Assembly (NCBI RefSeq): GCF_900094555.1
Contig: NZ_FMAC01000014.1
Span: forward strand, 1 to 64,000
Length of the DNA stretch: 64,000 nucleotides
DNA from: Martinezella hainanensis
Lineage (GTDB): Bacteria > Pseudomonadota > Alphaproteobacteria > Rhizobiales > Rhizobiaceae
Direction: 5' to 3'
The position numbers and the translations under genes are program-made. Positions 33,140 to 42,367 of the stretch are shown one piece after another. The notes under the pieces were generated by a model. It saw only the letters and a list, made by a program, of their open reading frames with translations. It did no database searches and was not told where the DNA came from. Position 1 is the stretch's first letter. Every line of letters begins with the position of its first letter.

Positions 33140-33664
33140 ATGCTCGTTCGCGTTCTTGTCTTTGCCGGTATTATTGCCGCTGCTGCGACCCAGGTGCCGA
33201 TGCTGGTGAATAGCTATGGCGGGTACGCTGCAAAGCCTGCACCGGTCGAAGCGGTTTCGCTTGCACCGCCAAAGGTGGAGGCAGCTATTTCCTATGGCAG
33301 CGTTCAGCTGCGCGCCAATGCAGGCGGCCACTATGAGGGTGATTTCACCATCAACGGCCGGTCCGTACACGGGATGATCGATACCGGCGCAACCTATGTG
33401 GCGATGAACGAGAGCACTGCGCGCAGTCTCGGTTTCAGCGGCGTCGATCTCGACTATCGCTACACGGTCCAAACCGCGAATGGCACTTCCAAAGTCGCCT
33501 ACATCAAACTCGACCGTCTGGAGATCGGCACGATCCGGGTTCGCGATGTCGACGCCGTGGTGGCAAAGGACAGCGCACTAAGCACGACGCTGATCGGCAT
33601 GAGCTTCATGAAGAAACTGAATTCCTATGGCGTGCAGAATGGCACCCTGCTTCTGAAGCAATAA
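33140..33664 (+). CDS. Retropepsin-like (clan AA) membrane-anchored aspartic protease
   Basis: 174 residues. An N-terminal hydrophobic segment (about 1-20) anchors or exports it, and a single retropepsin-type domain carries the active-site loop GMIDTGATYVAMNE near residues 75-88, with a flap-like FTINGRSVHG just before. It belongs to the bacterial TIGR02281-like group of unknown substrate and would act as a dimer. The frame is open from 33110, but ATG 33140 has GGAGGGG 8 bases upstream. It is separate from the salvage genes functionally. Confidence 0.85.
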   Translation: MLVRVLVFAGIIAAAATQVPMLVNSYGGYAAKPAPVEAVSLAPPKVEAAISYGSVQLRANAGGHYEGDFTINGRSVHGMIDTGATYVAMNESTARSLGFSGVDLDYRYTVQTANGTSKVAYIKLDRLEIGTIRVRDVDAVVAKDSALSTTLIGMSFMKKLNSYGVQNGTLLLKQ

Positions 33665-33716
33665 GACGACGCATCTCACGCGACTGCCAAGCGGCCCTAA
33701 CACTGCCGCCTTCAGA

Positions 33717-35024
33717 TCAAATCCTGCTGACAATGACAGGTGAGAGAGCAGGCGCCGTATCCGCGATGCGATAGTTAGCCGACAAATCGGCCGTAGCCTT
33801 CCGCGCACTTGCCTCGTCCGCCGCATGAACGATGGCGATGCGGTCGCCCCTGCTGATCTTCGTGCCGAGCGGCAGAATATCGCTGAACCCGACGCGATGA
33901 TCGATCTTGTCCTGCGGACGCCGGCGGCCACCACCGAGATCGATCACGCTCATGCCAATTCCGCGCGCATCGCAGGCACCGAGCCAGCCATCGGCGACGG
34001 CCAGAACCGGCTTCTGCACCGGCGCGCTCGCCAGATAGCGATCGGGATGTTCGAGCAGATCGACCGGCCCGCCGAGTGCATGCACCATGCGGCCGAAGAT
34101 CTCTGCCGCCTTGCCGGAAGCCAAAGCCTCACGCGCCCTGCTCTCCGCCTCGGCGGCATTCGCGGCGATGCCGGCCTGAACCAGCATTTCGGATGCGAAG
34201 GCTAGAACGACTGTTTCGAGGCGTGTGCCTGCCTTGTTACCCTTCAGGAAGTCGAGGCAATTTTGAAGTTCGACCACGTTGCCGGCGGCATCGGCCAACG
34301 GCTCGTTCATGTCGGTGATCAGCGCCGAGGTCTTGACCCCGCCGCCATTGGCTACCTCTACCAGCGAACGCGCCAACATTTCAGCTTCCTCCAACGACGT
34401 CATGAAGGCGCCGCTGCCGATCTTCACGTCCAGCACCAACGTTTCCAGCCCTGCGGCCAGCTTCTTCGACAGGATGGAGGCAGTAATCAAGGGTACGGAG
34501 TCAACCGTCGCAGTCACATCACGAACCGCATAGAGCTTACCATCGGCGGGGGCCAGCGCGCCGGTCTGGCCGATAATGGCGCAACCGATCTCGTCGACCA
34601 CCTTGCGGAACCGTGCCGCATCCGGCGTAATTCCATAGCCGGGAATGGATTCCAGCTTATCGAGCGTGCCGCCGGTGTGGCCGAGACCACGGCCCGAGAT
34701 CATCGGCACGGCGAGACCGCAGGCGGCTGCGATCGGCGCCAGCATCAGCGAGACATTGTCGCCGACGCCGCCCGTCGAATGCTTGTCGGCGATCGGCTTG
34801 TCTATCCTCTTCCAGGACAAAATATCGCCAGAGCGGGCCATGGCGAGCGTCAGGGCCACGGTCTCCTCCCGTGTCATGCCGCGAAACCAGACGGCCATGG
34901 CAAAGGCGCCGATCTGGCTTTCAGCCAGTTCGCCACGGCCCAATGCGCCGATAAATGCATCGATATCGGCGGCCGAAAGGATCGCGCCGTTACGCTTCTG
35001 CCGGATGATCTCCTGCGGGATCAT
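33717..35024 (-). CDS. deoA: Thymidine phosphorylase
   Basis: 435 residues. Phosphorolysis of thymidine (and often deoxyuridine) to base plus deoxyribose 1-phosphate. Hallmarks are DKHSTGGVGDNVSLMLAP near 81-98 with the phosphate-binding residues, SGRGLGHTGGTLDKLESIPG near 110-129, and KIGSGAFM near 190. It is the last gene of the eight-gene nucleoside operon, 3 bases after deoC. Confidence 0.97.
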   Translation of the reverse strand: MIPQEIIRQKRNGAILSAADIDAFIGALGRGELAESQIGAFAMAVWFRGMTREETVALTLAMARSGDILSWKRIDKPIADKHSTGGVGDNVSLMLAPIAAACGLAVPMISGRGLGHTGGTLDKLESIPGYGITPDAARFRKVVDEIGCAIIGQTGALAPADGKLYAVRDVTATVDSVPLITASILSKKLAAGLETLVLDVKIGSGAFMTSLEEAEMLARSLVEVANGGGVKTSALITDMNEPLADAAGNVVELQNCLDFLKGNKAGTRLETVVLAFASEMLVQAGIAANAAEAESRAREALASGKAAEIFGRMVHALGGPVDLLEHPDRYLASAPVQKPVLAVADGWLGACDARGIGMSVIDLGGGRRRPQDKIDHRVGFSDILPLGTKISRGDRIAIVHAADEASARKATADLSANYRIADTAPALSPVIVSRI

Positions 35025-35027
35025 GGG

Positions 35028-35801
35028 TCAGTAGCCTGAAGACGCCGTCTTGGACTCGCCGCCGGCCAATACGTTCAGAATGTCGTCGAGCAGGCTCGAG
35101 GCACCGAAACGGAAGGTCGAGGGCATGGCCCAGTCGGGCGCCATGATGGTCTCGGCAAGGCTCAGATAAAGAGCCGCATCGGAAACAGACCCGATGCCGC
35201 CGGCGGGCTTGAAGCCGACCTTGCGGCCACTGGCGCGGATCGCCCGCAGCATGATGTCGGCAGCCTCGAGCGTCGCGTTGACGGCGACCTTGCCCGTAGA
35301 GGTCTTGATGAAATCGGAGCCGGCGTCGATCGCAAGTTCCGACGCACGCCGGATCAGCGTGGTATCCTTGAGCTCACCGGTTTCGAGGATGGTCTTCAGG
35401 AGAACCGTGCCTGTGCATTCAGCGCGGATGGCCGCGACCATATCGGTGACTGCCTGCTCGTTGCCGGCCAGAAAGGTGCGATAGGGAATGACGAGATCTA
35501 TCTCGTCGGCGCCGTCGGCAATGGCTTCACGCGCTTCGGCAGCGACATCGGCCACCTCCATGTCGCCGCCTGGGAAGTTCACCACGGTCGCGATCTGCAC
35601 GGCGTGATCGGCACCGAGAATGCCGCGCGCCTGGGCGACGAAACGCGGCCAGATACAGATGGCGGCGGTATTGCCATAGGGCGATTGCGCGCGGGCGCAC
35701 AGCGCCTCGATCTGAGCCGGCGTGCAGTCGTCCTTGAGATTGGTCAGGTCGAGAAGGGAAAGCGCAACAGCTGCCGTTTCTCTCAGGGAATGGCCCGTCA
35801 T
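35028..35801 (-). CDS. deoC: Deoxyribose-phosphate aldolase
   Basis: 257 residues. Cleaves deoxyribose 5-phosphate to glyceraldehyde 3-phosphate and acetaldehyde. The Schiff-base Lys is in GSDFIKTSTGK near 180, and the proton-relay Lys in KVGFKPAGG near 208. Its reading frame overlaps the preceding purine phosphorylase gene by ATGA, so the genes are translationally coupled. Together with DeoB it sends the sugar of imported deoxynucleosides to central metabolism. Confidence 0.96.
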   Translation of the reverse strand: MTGHSLRETAAVALSLLDLTNLKDDCTPAQIEALCARAQSPYGNTAAICIWPRFVAQARGILGADHAVQIATVVNFPGGDMEVADVAAEAREAIADGADEIDLVIPYRTFLAGNEQAVTDMVAAIRAECTGTVLLKTILETGELKDTTLIRRASELAIDAGSDFIKTSTGKVAVNATLEAADIMLRAIRASGRKVGFKPAGGIGSVSDAALYLSLAETIMAPDWAMPSTFRFGASSLLDDILNVLAGGESKTASSGY

Positions 35802-36604
35802 TCTGGGTCTCCTTCGTCCGCGATCATTTCTTTCAGGATAGCGGCGAGGCGTGCGCCGCCGACCGGAGCCATGTCCTTCGTCTCGTCATGCGAGAGCTCG
35901 CCACCGGTCATGCCAGCACCATAGTTAGTGATGACGGAAGCAGCGGCAACCCTTAAACCGAAAAGCCGCGCCAGGATGACTTCCGGCACCGTCGACATGC
36001 CGACGGCATCGGCGCCCAGGATTCGCGCCATGCGGATCTCTGCCGGCGTTTCGAAGCTCGGGCCGGAAAACCACATATAGACGCCGTGTGACAGCTTGAT
36101 CTCGGCCTTTTCCGCCGCCTTGCGCATGCGCATGATCAGATCGATGTCATAGGCGCTCGTCATGCCGACGAAGCGCCTGTCGCTTTCCTCGCCGATCAGC
36201 GGGTTCATGCCGGAATAGTTGATATGATCGGTGATCTGCATCACCGAGCCCGGGGCCATCTCTTCTCGCAGCGATCCGGCCGAGTTCGTCAGGATCAGCG
36301 TGTCGACGCCGAGAGCCTTCAGGGTCTCGATCGGCTCGCGCATGGCATTGGCGTCGCCCTTTTCGTAATAATGCACCCGGCCGGACAACATGATGACCGG
36401 GACATCGCCGAGCTTGCCTGCGACCAGCGTGCCGGCATGGCCGGAAACCGCGCTGACCGGGAAGCCGGGCAGATCGGTATAGGGAATACGCAGGGCATCT
36501 TTGACCTCGTCCACGAGAGAGCCGAGGCCGGAACCCAGGATGATACCGTAGCGCGGCTTCAGTTCGCCGAGCTTCTCGGTGAGGATATCGACGGCCGCGC
36601 TCAT
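35798..36604 (-). CDS. punA: Purine-nucleoside phosphorylase (trimeric, PNP class I/II type)
   Basis: 268 residues. Phosphorolyses inosine/guanosine (and deoxy forms). Signature segments are IILGSGLGSLVDE near 20-32, FPVSAVSGHAGTLVAGKLG near 56-74, and FSGPSFETPAEIRMARILGADAVGMSTVPE near 185-215. The frame is open to 36682, but ATG 36604 overlaps the cdd stop (ATGA) and gives the standard N-terminus. Adenosine would first be deaminated by the add product. Confidence 0.95.
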   Translation of the reverse strand: MSAAVDILTEKLGELKPRYGIILGSGLGSLVDEVKDALRIPYTDLPGFPVSAVSGHAGTLVAGKLGDVPVIMLSGRVHYYEKGDANAMREPIETLKALGVDTLILTNSAGSLREEMAPGSVMQITDHINYSGMNPLIGEESDRRFVGMTSAYDIDLIMRMRKAAEKAEIKLSHGVYMWFSGPSFETPAEIRMARILGADAVGMSTVPEVILARLFGLRVAAASVITNYGAGMTGGELSHDETKDMAPVGGARLAAILKEMIADEGDPE

Positions 36605-36993
36605 CCGAGCACCTCCGTTTCGAAGCTGAATGGCAGCATCTCGTCCATGGTCATGGTCTTCTTCACGCCGGTTTCGTCGCAAAGATAGATCCGCGTTCCC
36701 TTATCTGCAAATTCGGCGATCTTCTGCCGACAGCCGCCGCAAGGCGGGCAAAGCGGCAGCTTCTCGGCGATGACGGCCATTTCGACGATCTTCTTGGCGC
36801 CGGCCATGATCATGTGGCTGATCGCAGTCGGTTCGGCGCACCAGCCCTGCGGGAAGGACAGGTTCTCGATATTGGCGCCGGTGTATATCTTGCCGTCCTC
36901 GGCACGGATCGCCGCGCCGACCGGAAATTTCGAATAGGGAGCATGGGCAAAGGCCATCGCGCCGCGAGCGGCCTCGAACAGATCATGCGACAT
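36601..36993 (-). CDS. cdd: Cytidine deaminase
   Basis: 130 residues. Deaminates cytidine and deoxycytidine to uridine forms. The zinc site is GWCAEPTA near 50-57 (Cys, catalytic Glu) and CPPCGGCRQ near 83-91 (two Cys). Length is right for the homotetrameric type. It lies 3 bases after the permease and its stop overlaps the phosphorylase start, within the transporter-salvage operon. Confidence 0.97.
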   Translation of the reverse strand: MSHDLFEAARGAMAFAHAPYSKFPVGAAIRAEDGKIYTGANIENLSFPQGWCAEPTAISHMIMAGAKKIVEMAVIAEKLPLCPPCGGCRQKIAEFADKGTRIYLCDETGVKKTMTMDEMLPFSFETEVLG

Positions 36994-36996
36994 GGT

Positions 36997-37968
36997 TTAG
37001 CGCTCCTTGGTATAGGGCACGCCACCGGCCTTCGGGGGCTTGGCGACACCGATAAAGCCTGCAAGCAGGATGCAGGTGAGGATATAGGGCAGCGCCTGGA
37101 AAATCTGTACCGGCACCTCGCCAATGCCCGGAACCGACTTGCCCTGCATGAAATTGGCGAAGGCATCGAGGAAGCCGAAGAGAAGGCAGGTGAACATGAC
37201 CGGCACAGGCTTCCACTTGGCGAAGATCAGTGCGGCGAGAGCGATATAGCCCTTGCCTGCCGACATGTTGTTGATGAAGGCTGCCGACTGGGCAATAGCG
37301 AGATAGGTGCCGGAGAAGCCGCAGAGGATACCGGCAACGATCAGCGAGCGATAGCGCAACCATTCGACCGAGATGCCGGCAGTATCGACGGCGCCGGGAT
37401 TTTCACCGACGGCGCGCAACCGCAGACCGAAACGGGTTTGATAGAGAATCCACCAGGAAATCGGCACCGCCAGGAAGGCGAGATAGGTCAGGATATTGTT
37501 GCCGGAGATGACATTGGCGTAGAGCGGTCCGATGAACGGGACCTCGCGAATGGCATCAGCGCCCGGCAGAGTGATGCCGGAGAAGCGCGCGGTAGCAGGC
37601 AAAGTCGGCGTACGGCCACCCTGGCCGAACCAGGCCTGGCCGAGAACGATTGTCAGGCCGGCCATCAGGAAGTTGATCGCGACGCCCGAAACGATCTGAT
37701 TGCCGCGGTTGGTGATCGATGCGAAACCATGCAGCAGACCGACGAGGACGGAGACAAGAACACCGGCGCCAAGGCCAGCCCAGGGCGAGCCGCTGATCGA
37801 GGCGACGCAAGCCGCAGCGAAGGCCGACGCCAGCATCTTGCCTTCGAGGCCGATATCGAAGATGCCGGCGCGCTCGGAAAACAGGCCTGCCAGCGCGGTG
37901 AAGATCAGCGGAATCGACAGACGGATGGTCGAGCCCAATATGCTGATGAGAAGATCATAATAATCCAT
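36997..37968 (-). CDS. Nucleoside ABC transporter permease (BMP/NupC type), second subunit
   Basis: 323 residues with about nine membrane segments, in the branched-chain-amino-acid/monosaccharide permease fold used by BMP-family nucleoside importers. Recognisable parts are LLISILGSTIRLSIPLIFTALAGLFSERAGIFDIGLEGKMLASAF at the start and a conserved GENPGAVDTAGISVEWLRYRSLIVAG near 205-230. The frame is open beyond the chosen ATG 37968. It pairs with the preceding permease 10 bases upstream. Confidence 0.93.
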   Translation of the reverse strand: MDYYDLLISILGSTIRLSIPLIFTALAGLFSERAGIFDIGLEGKMLASAFAAACVASISGSPWAGLGAGVLVSVLVGLLHGFASITNRGNQIVSGVAINFLMAGLTIVLGQAWFGQGGRTPTLPATARFSGITLPGADAIREVPFIGPLYANVISGNNILTYLAFLAVPISWWILYQTRFGLRLRAVGENPGAVDTAGISVEWLRYRSLIVAGILCGFSGTYLAIAQSAAFINNMSAGKGYIALAALIFAKWKPVPVMFTCLLFGFLDAFANFMQGKSVPGIGEVPVQIFQALPYILTCILLAGFIGVAKPPKAGGVPYTKER

Positions 37969-37978
37969 CGTCCGATCC

Positions 37979-39082
37979 TCACGTCCTGGCGAATGTCTGG
38001 TAGATGCGCACGAGCGCAGGTCGGAACATATATTCGAGCGCGCCGGCAAACAGGATGACGAGACCCTGGATCACCACGATCATGTCGCGCGTGATGTTCG
38101 GCATGTCGAAGGAGAGCGCATCGCCGCCCTGATAGAGAATGCCGAACAGGATCGCCGCCAGGATGATGCCCAGCGGATGGTTGCGTCCCATCAGCGACAC
38201 GGCGATACCGACAAAGCCCGCACCAAGCACGAATTCCACCTGCAGGCGCGCAGAAGCGCCCATGACGGGATTAAGCGCCATCATGCCGGCAAGACCGCCC
38301 GAAATCAGCATGGCGATAACGACCGTGCGAGCATAGGGAATGCCTGCATAAACAGCAGCGGTGGGGCTGAGGCCGAGCGTGCGCATCTCATAGCCGAGCT
38401 TGGTGCGCCAGACGAGCACCCAGACCAGGAAACACATGACGAGCGCGATCAGGAAGGACACGTTGAGCGGAGCGGCACCGATGGTCGAACCGAATATTTC
38501 CATCAGCCAATCAAGCTTGGGAAGCTGACCGCCCTCGAGGAAGGTACGGGTCTCAGGCGCCATCTTGCCGGGCACGATCAGCACATGCACCAGCAGGAAG
38601 TTCATCATCGCCGAGGCGATGAAGTTGAACATGATCGTCGTGATGACGACGTGGCTGCCGCGCTTGGCCTGAAGCCAGGCCGGAATGAAGGCCCAGAGCG
38701 CCCCGAAGATCGCAGCACCAATGACCGCAAACGGCATCGTCACATACCAGGGCACGTAGCGATCAAGCGTCAGCGCCACGAGGGCACAGCCGAGACCCCC
38801 GAGATAGGCCTGGCCTTCCGAGCCGATATTGAACAGACCGGCATGGATGGCGACGGCGACCGAAAGACCGGTGAAGATGAAGCTCGTGGCATAATAGAGG
38901 GTGAAGCCGATGCCTTCGCCGCTGCCCAGAGCGCCCTGCAACAGTAGCACGAGCGCATCGAGCGGGCTCTCGCCGATGAACCAGACGACGAGGCCGGAAA
39001 TCAGGAAGGCAACAATCAGGTTGAGAAGGGGGATCAGGCCGTAGGTGATCCAGTTGGGGAGCGGAACGGAAGCCGTGCTCAT
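37979..39082 (-). CDS. Nucleoside ABC transporter permease (BMP/NupB type), first subunit
   Basis: 367 residues, about ten membrane segments. Its middle has the family pattern AGLFNIGSEGQAYLGGLGCALVAL near 90-113 and GYEMRTLGLSPTAAVYAGIPYARTVVIAMLISGGLAG near 235-270. An upstream in-frame start at 39100 is less likely than ATG 39082. It follows the ATPase gene by 7 bases. The two permeases form the inner-membrane channel. Confidence 0.93.
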   Translation of the reverse strand: MSTASVPLPNWITYGLIPLLNLIVAFLISGLVVWFIGESPLDALVLLLQGALGSGEGIGFTLYYATSFIFTGLSVAVAIHAGLFNIGSEGQAYLGGLGCALVALTLDRYVPWYVTMPFAVIGAAIFGALWAFIPAWLQAKRGSHVVITTIMFNFIASAMMNFLLVHVLIVPGKMAPETRTFLEGGQLPKLDWLMEIFGSTIGAAPLNVSFLIALVMCFLVWVLVWRTKLGYEMRTLGLSPTAAVYAGIPYARTVVIAMLISGGLAGMMALNPVMGASARLQVEFVLGAGFVGIAVSLMGRNHPLGIILAAILFGILYQGGDALSFDMPNITRDMIVVIQGLVILFAGALEYMFRPALVRIYQTFART

Positions 39083-39089
39083 ATACGCC

Positions 39090-40601
39090 TCACGCGGCAA
39101 TGCCGGCCATCATCAGGCCGAGTGTTTGTTCACCGGCCTCAGCCGACTTTTCACCGACGATGTGGCCGGCGAACATGACGAGGATGCGGTCCGAAAGCGC
39201 ACGGATCTCATCCAGCTCCACCGAAACCAGCAGGATGGCCTTGCCGGCGTCTCGCATCTCGATGATGCGGCGATGGATGAATTCGATGGCGCCGATATCG
39301 ACACCACGTGTTGGCTGACCGATCAGAAGGGCCTTCGGATCACGCTCGATTTCGCGGGCGACGACGATCTTCTGCTGGTTGCCGCCGGAGAAGTTTGCGG
39401 TTTTCAACCGCGCATTCGGCGGGCGGATATCGTATTTCTCGATCTTCTCGATCGCATCCTTGCGCATGGCATCGAGATCGAGCATGCCGCCACGCCCGTA
39501 TTTACGGTCGCGATGATAGCCGAGCATGGAATTCTCATATTCCTCGAACTTGAGGACGAGGCCCATGTGATGGCGATCTTCGGGAATATGAGCAAGACCA
39601 AGGTCGCGAAGTGCGGCGGGATCGGCATTGCCGATCGGCTTGCCATGGAGCAGGATCTCACCCGAGGCCGGCTTGCGGATACCGGCGATGGCTTCCAGCA
39701 GTTCCGACTGGCCGTTGCCGGCAACACCGGCAATGCCGACGATCTCGCCGGCGCGGACATCGAAGGAGACGTTGTCGACCATGGTGACGCCACGGCCGTC
39801 CTTGACGGTGAGGTTGCGCACCGACAGCAGGATCTCGCCCGGATTGGGCGCACCCTTCTCCACGCGCAACAGCACGCGGCGGCCGACCATCAGCTCAGCC
39901 AGCTCCTCGACGGTGGTTTCCGCCGTCTTGCGGGTGGCAACCATCTCGCCACGGCGCATGACCGATACCGTGTCGGTGATCGCCATGATCTCGCGCAGCT
40001 TGTGGGTGATGAGGATGATCGTCTTGCCCTGGTCGCGCAGGACGCGAAGAATACGGAAGAGGTTGTCGGCTTCGGCAGGCGTCAGAACGCCGGTGGGTTC
40101 GTCGAGAATGAGAATCTCGGCGCCGCGATACATCGCCTTCAGGATCTCGACACGCTGCTGCTGGCCAACGGGAAGCTCTTCGATCAACGCATCCGGATCG
40201 ACTTCCAGGCCATAATCCTTCTCCAGCCGGTTAAGCTCGGCACGCGCGGCCGCGACGCCCTTGGCGAGAAGCGCGCCGCCTTCGGCGCCCAGCATCACAT
40301 TTTCAAGAACGGTGAAATTGTCGACCAGCATAAAATGCTGGTGCACCATGCCGATGCCGGCTGCGATGGCCGTCTGGCTGTCGCGGATGGCGATGGGATT
40401 GCCGTTGATGCGGATCTCACCGCTATCGGCCTGATAGAATCCGTAGATGATCGACATGAGAGTCGATTTCCCAGCACCGTTTTCGCCGATGATCCCGTGG
40501 ATCGAGCCCTTGGCGACGGTGAGATTGATATCTTTATTGGCGTGGACAGCACCGAACTTCTTGTCGATGCCCACGAGTTCGATGGCAAAGGTTTGGTTCA
40601 C
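39090..40601 (-). CDS. Nucleoside ABC transporter ATP-binding protein (two NBDs)
   Basis: 503 residues with two fused nucleotide-binding domains, as in RbsA and BMP transporters. The first has a full Walker A (GENGAGKSTLMS near 36-47), signature LPVGQQQRVEILKAMYRG and Walker B LILDEPTGVLTP. The second has a degenerate P-loop (GVAGNGQSELLEA near 295) but a good signature NFSGGNQQKIVVARE. It energises the two permeases. Between it and the binding-protein gene lies a 14-base-pair hairpin that could lower its expression. Confidence 0.95.
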   Translation of the reverse strand: MNQTFAIELVGIDKKFGAVHANKDINLTVAKGSIHGIIGENGAGKSTLMSIIYGFYQADSGEIRINGNPIAIRDSQTAIAAGIGMVHQHFMLVDNFTVLENVMLGAEGGALLAKGVAAARAELNRLEKDYGLEVDPDALIEELPVGQQQRVEILKAMYRGAEILILDEPTGVLTPAEADNLFRILRVLRDQGKTIILITHKLREIMAITDTVSVMRRGEMVATRKTAETTVEELAELMVGRRVLLRVEKGAPNPGEILLSVRNLTVKDGRGVTMVDNVSFDVRAGEIVGIAGVAGNGQSELLEAIAGIRKPASGEILLHGKPIGNADPAALRDLGLAHIPEDRHHMGLVLKFEEYENSMLGYHRDRKYGRGGMLDLDAMRKDAIEKIEKYDIRPPNARLKTANFSGGNQQKIVVAREIERDPKALLIGQPTRGVDIGAIEFIHRRIIEMRDAGKAILLVSVELDEIRALSDRILVMFAGHIVGEKSAEAGEQTLGLMMAGIAA

Positions 40602-40636
40602 TATAGGGGCTCCAGAAACCGGTTTCCGGATAAGAA

Positions 40637-40673
40637 AAGGGCGTATGACGTTTTTGCCTCGTCATACGCCCTT
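40637..40673 (-). terminator. Hairpin between the binding-protein and ATPase genes
   Basis: On the minus strand, AAGGGCGTATGACG, 9-base loop, CGTCATACGCCCTT followed by TTCTTATCC: a perfect 14-base-pair stem 8 bases after the binding-protein stop. It is likely a partial terminator or mRNA stabiliser that gives more binding protein than transporter. Confidence 0.75.
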
Positions 40674-40681
40674 GTTTCATA

Positions 40682-41677
40682 TCAGTTCTTCGGGCAGGCG
40701 TTGTCGGTCAGATAGTCGTGAACCTTGATGGTACCGGCCACGATGCCAGCCTTTGCCTTGTCGACGGCCGTCTGGATTTCCGGCGTGACGAGCGGCTTGT
40801 TGTTATCGTCCATGGCAACGGCAACGCCGTCTTCCTTCAGTCCGAGCTCCTGGGTGCCGGGCGTGAACTTGCCATTCTTGGCGTCGCTGAAGGCGTTGTA
40901 GACGGCGAGGTCGACACGCTTGACGACGGAGGTCAGAACGGAACCCGGATGCAGGTAGTTCTGGTTGCTGTCGACGCCGATCGACAGCTTCTTGTTATCG
41001 GCAGCCGTCTGCAGCACGCCGAGGCCGGTCGCGCCGGCAGCCGCGTAAACAACGTCGGCACCCTGGTCGATCTGGTTCTTGGTAAGTTCGCCGCCGCGAA
41101 CCGGGTCGTTCCAGGCCGCACCGGTCGTGCCGGTCATGTTCTGGAGGACTTCGATCTTCGGATTGGTGGCGCGGGCACCGAGCTCATAGCCGCACTCGAA
41201 CTTGCGGATCAACGGAATATCCATGCCGCCGACGAAGCCGACCTTGCCGGTCTTCGAGGCCAGGGCCGCCATGACGCCAGCGAGGTAGGAGCCTTCGTTT
41301 TCCTTGAACTTGACGGAGCGAACGTTCGGCAGATCGAGGCTATCGTCGATCAGGACGAATTCGGTCTTGGGATATTCGGCAGCAACCTTCTGGAGAGCCG
41401 AGGTCCAGGCGAAAGAAACGGCGATAACCGGATTGAAGCCCTTGCTGGCGAAGTTGCGCAGCGCCTGTTCGCCCTGGGTGTCGCCCGTCGGCTCGAAGTC
41501 ACGGTAAGCGATGCCGGTTTCCTTCTTGAACTTCTCGGCGCCGTTATAGGCAGCTTCGTTGAAGGACTTGTCGAACTTGCCACCGGTTCCATAAACGATT
41601 GCCGGCTTGATGTCGGCCGCAAGCGCCGTTGCCGACATGGCAGCCAGGGCGAAAAGGGTCAAAAGGGATTTTTTCAT
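40682..41677 (-). CDS. BMP family nucleoside-binding lipoprotein-like periplasmic protein
   Basis: 331 residues. A signal peptide (KKSLLTLFALAAMSATALA, cleaved before ADIKPAIVY) has no lipobox Cys, so the mature protein is soluble in the periplasm, unlike the lipoprotein PnrA. BMP-family motifs: GTGGKFDKSFNEAAYNGAEKF near 31-50 and ADVVYAAAGATGLGVLQTA near 220-240. The frame is open to 41791, but ATG 41677 gives the signal peptide. It is the first gene of the operon and determines specificity. Purine or pyrimidine nucleosides are likely, given cdd, PNP, deoC and deoA behind it. Confidence 0.93.
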   Translation of the reverse strand: MKKSLLTLFALAAMSATALAADIKPAIVYGTGGKFDKSFNEAAYNGAEKFKKETGIAYRDFEPTGDTQGEQALRNFASKGFNPVIAVSFAWTSALQKVAAEYPKTEFVLIDDSLDLPNVRSVKFKENEGSYLAGVMAALASKTGKVGFVGGMDIPLIRKFECGYELGARATNPKIEVLQNMTGTTGAAWNDPVRGGELTKNQIDQGADVVYAAAGATGLGVLQTAADNKKLSIGVDSNQNYLHPGSVLTSVVKRVDLAVYNAFSDAKNGKFTPGTQELGLKEDGVAVAMDDNNKPLVTPEIQTAVDKAKAGIVAGTIKVHDYLTDNACPKN

Positions 41678-41800
41678 GTGTTGCAGCCCTATTGTTTCTA
41701 TCTTGTTGGGTCCTCCCGCAAGCCCGTTGATCGGGCAAGTCTGCGGAACCGCCGGCCTCCCCCGAGGCCAAGCTGGCGCGCATCCTTGCATGGCTGCACG

Positions 41801-41821
41801 AAAAATTCACGAGAAATTTTT
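41801..41821. promoter_or_regulatory. Palindrome upstream of the nucleoside operon
   Basis: AAAAATT, CACGAGA, AATTTTT: 7-base arms, 124 bases before the binding-protein ATG. The rest of the 372-base gap 41678-42049 is non-coding, partly AT-rich and without a gene. The site may be the operator for nucleoside induction; no regulator of DeoR or LacI type is encoded nearby. Confidence 0.4.
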
Positions 41822-42049
41822 CAGTTGGTAAAGATTTGTGGGAATTGGTGAAAACCCATCCAAACGACCCGTTTTTTAAACAATTTCGGCCCAAAACTGC
41901 AATTTTATTGGTCAGAATAGCTGTCGATCGACTCTCCGCAATCGCCGGCTCCACTCGTTGCGACCATGCAATAGGCCGATCGTCGAATGCTCCCCAACGT
42001 CACCGAAATCCAGCAATGGCACAGGCCAGAGGGGCCGGCGATGTCCCGA

Positions 42050-42367
42050 TCAGGCGCTGAAGCGGCCGGCGGCGGGCTGGCGCTTGTAGGCGACCATCCA
42101 CAGCAACAGGGAAATCACCAGAAAGACCGCGAAGGCCGGCTGAAACAGGAGCCATTGCATCGCCATGTCATAGAAGCGGGGATGGACGTAATAGGCAATC
42201 GCCGAGCGAAGGCTTGCCAACGACGAAGGGCTGACATCGTTCCAGGCATCGCCCATCGGGGTCATGACCACGGCAGAAGCCGCAACGGATTGAATGGAAT
42301 CGATAGTGCCGGCGATAACGGCCACCACCAGCGCGACAAGGCTCGCAAAACGCAACAGGAAACGCAT
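42050..42367 (-). CDS. Uncharacterised inner-membrane protein, 105 aa
   Basis: Two membrane helices are visible: residues about 5-25 (LLRFASLVALVVAVIAGTIDSIQS, perhaps an uncleaved signal) and about 75-97 (LFQPAFAVFLVISLLLWMVAYKR). The loop between them is predicted periplasmic. ATG 42367 has an excellent ribosome site (GGAGGGGTTT), so the longer frame to 42430 is discarded. I do not recognise the family; it resembles conserved rhizobial membrane hypotheticals. It is upstream of the nucleoside operon but not clearly part of it. Confidence 0.75.
   Translation of the reverse strand: MRFLLRFASLVALVVAVIAGTIDSIQSVAASAVVMTPMGDAWNDVSPSSLASLRSAIAYYVHPRFYDMAMQWLLFQPAFAVFLVISLLLWMVAYKRQPAAGRFSA

Noticed and set aside
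36814..40715. Long plus-strand frames (414, 256 and 556 aa) opposite the nucleoside ABC genes
   Set aside because: They lie exactly over permease and ATPase genes with clear motifs and are composition artefacts rich in Asp, Arg and His.
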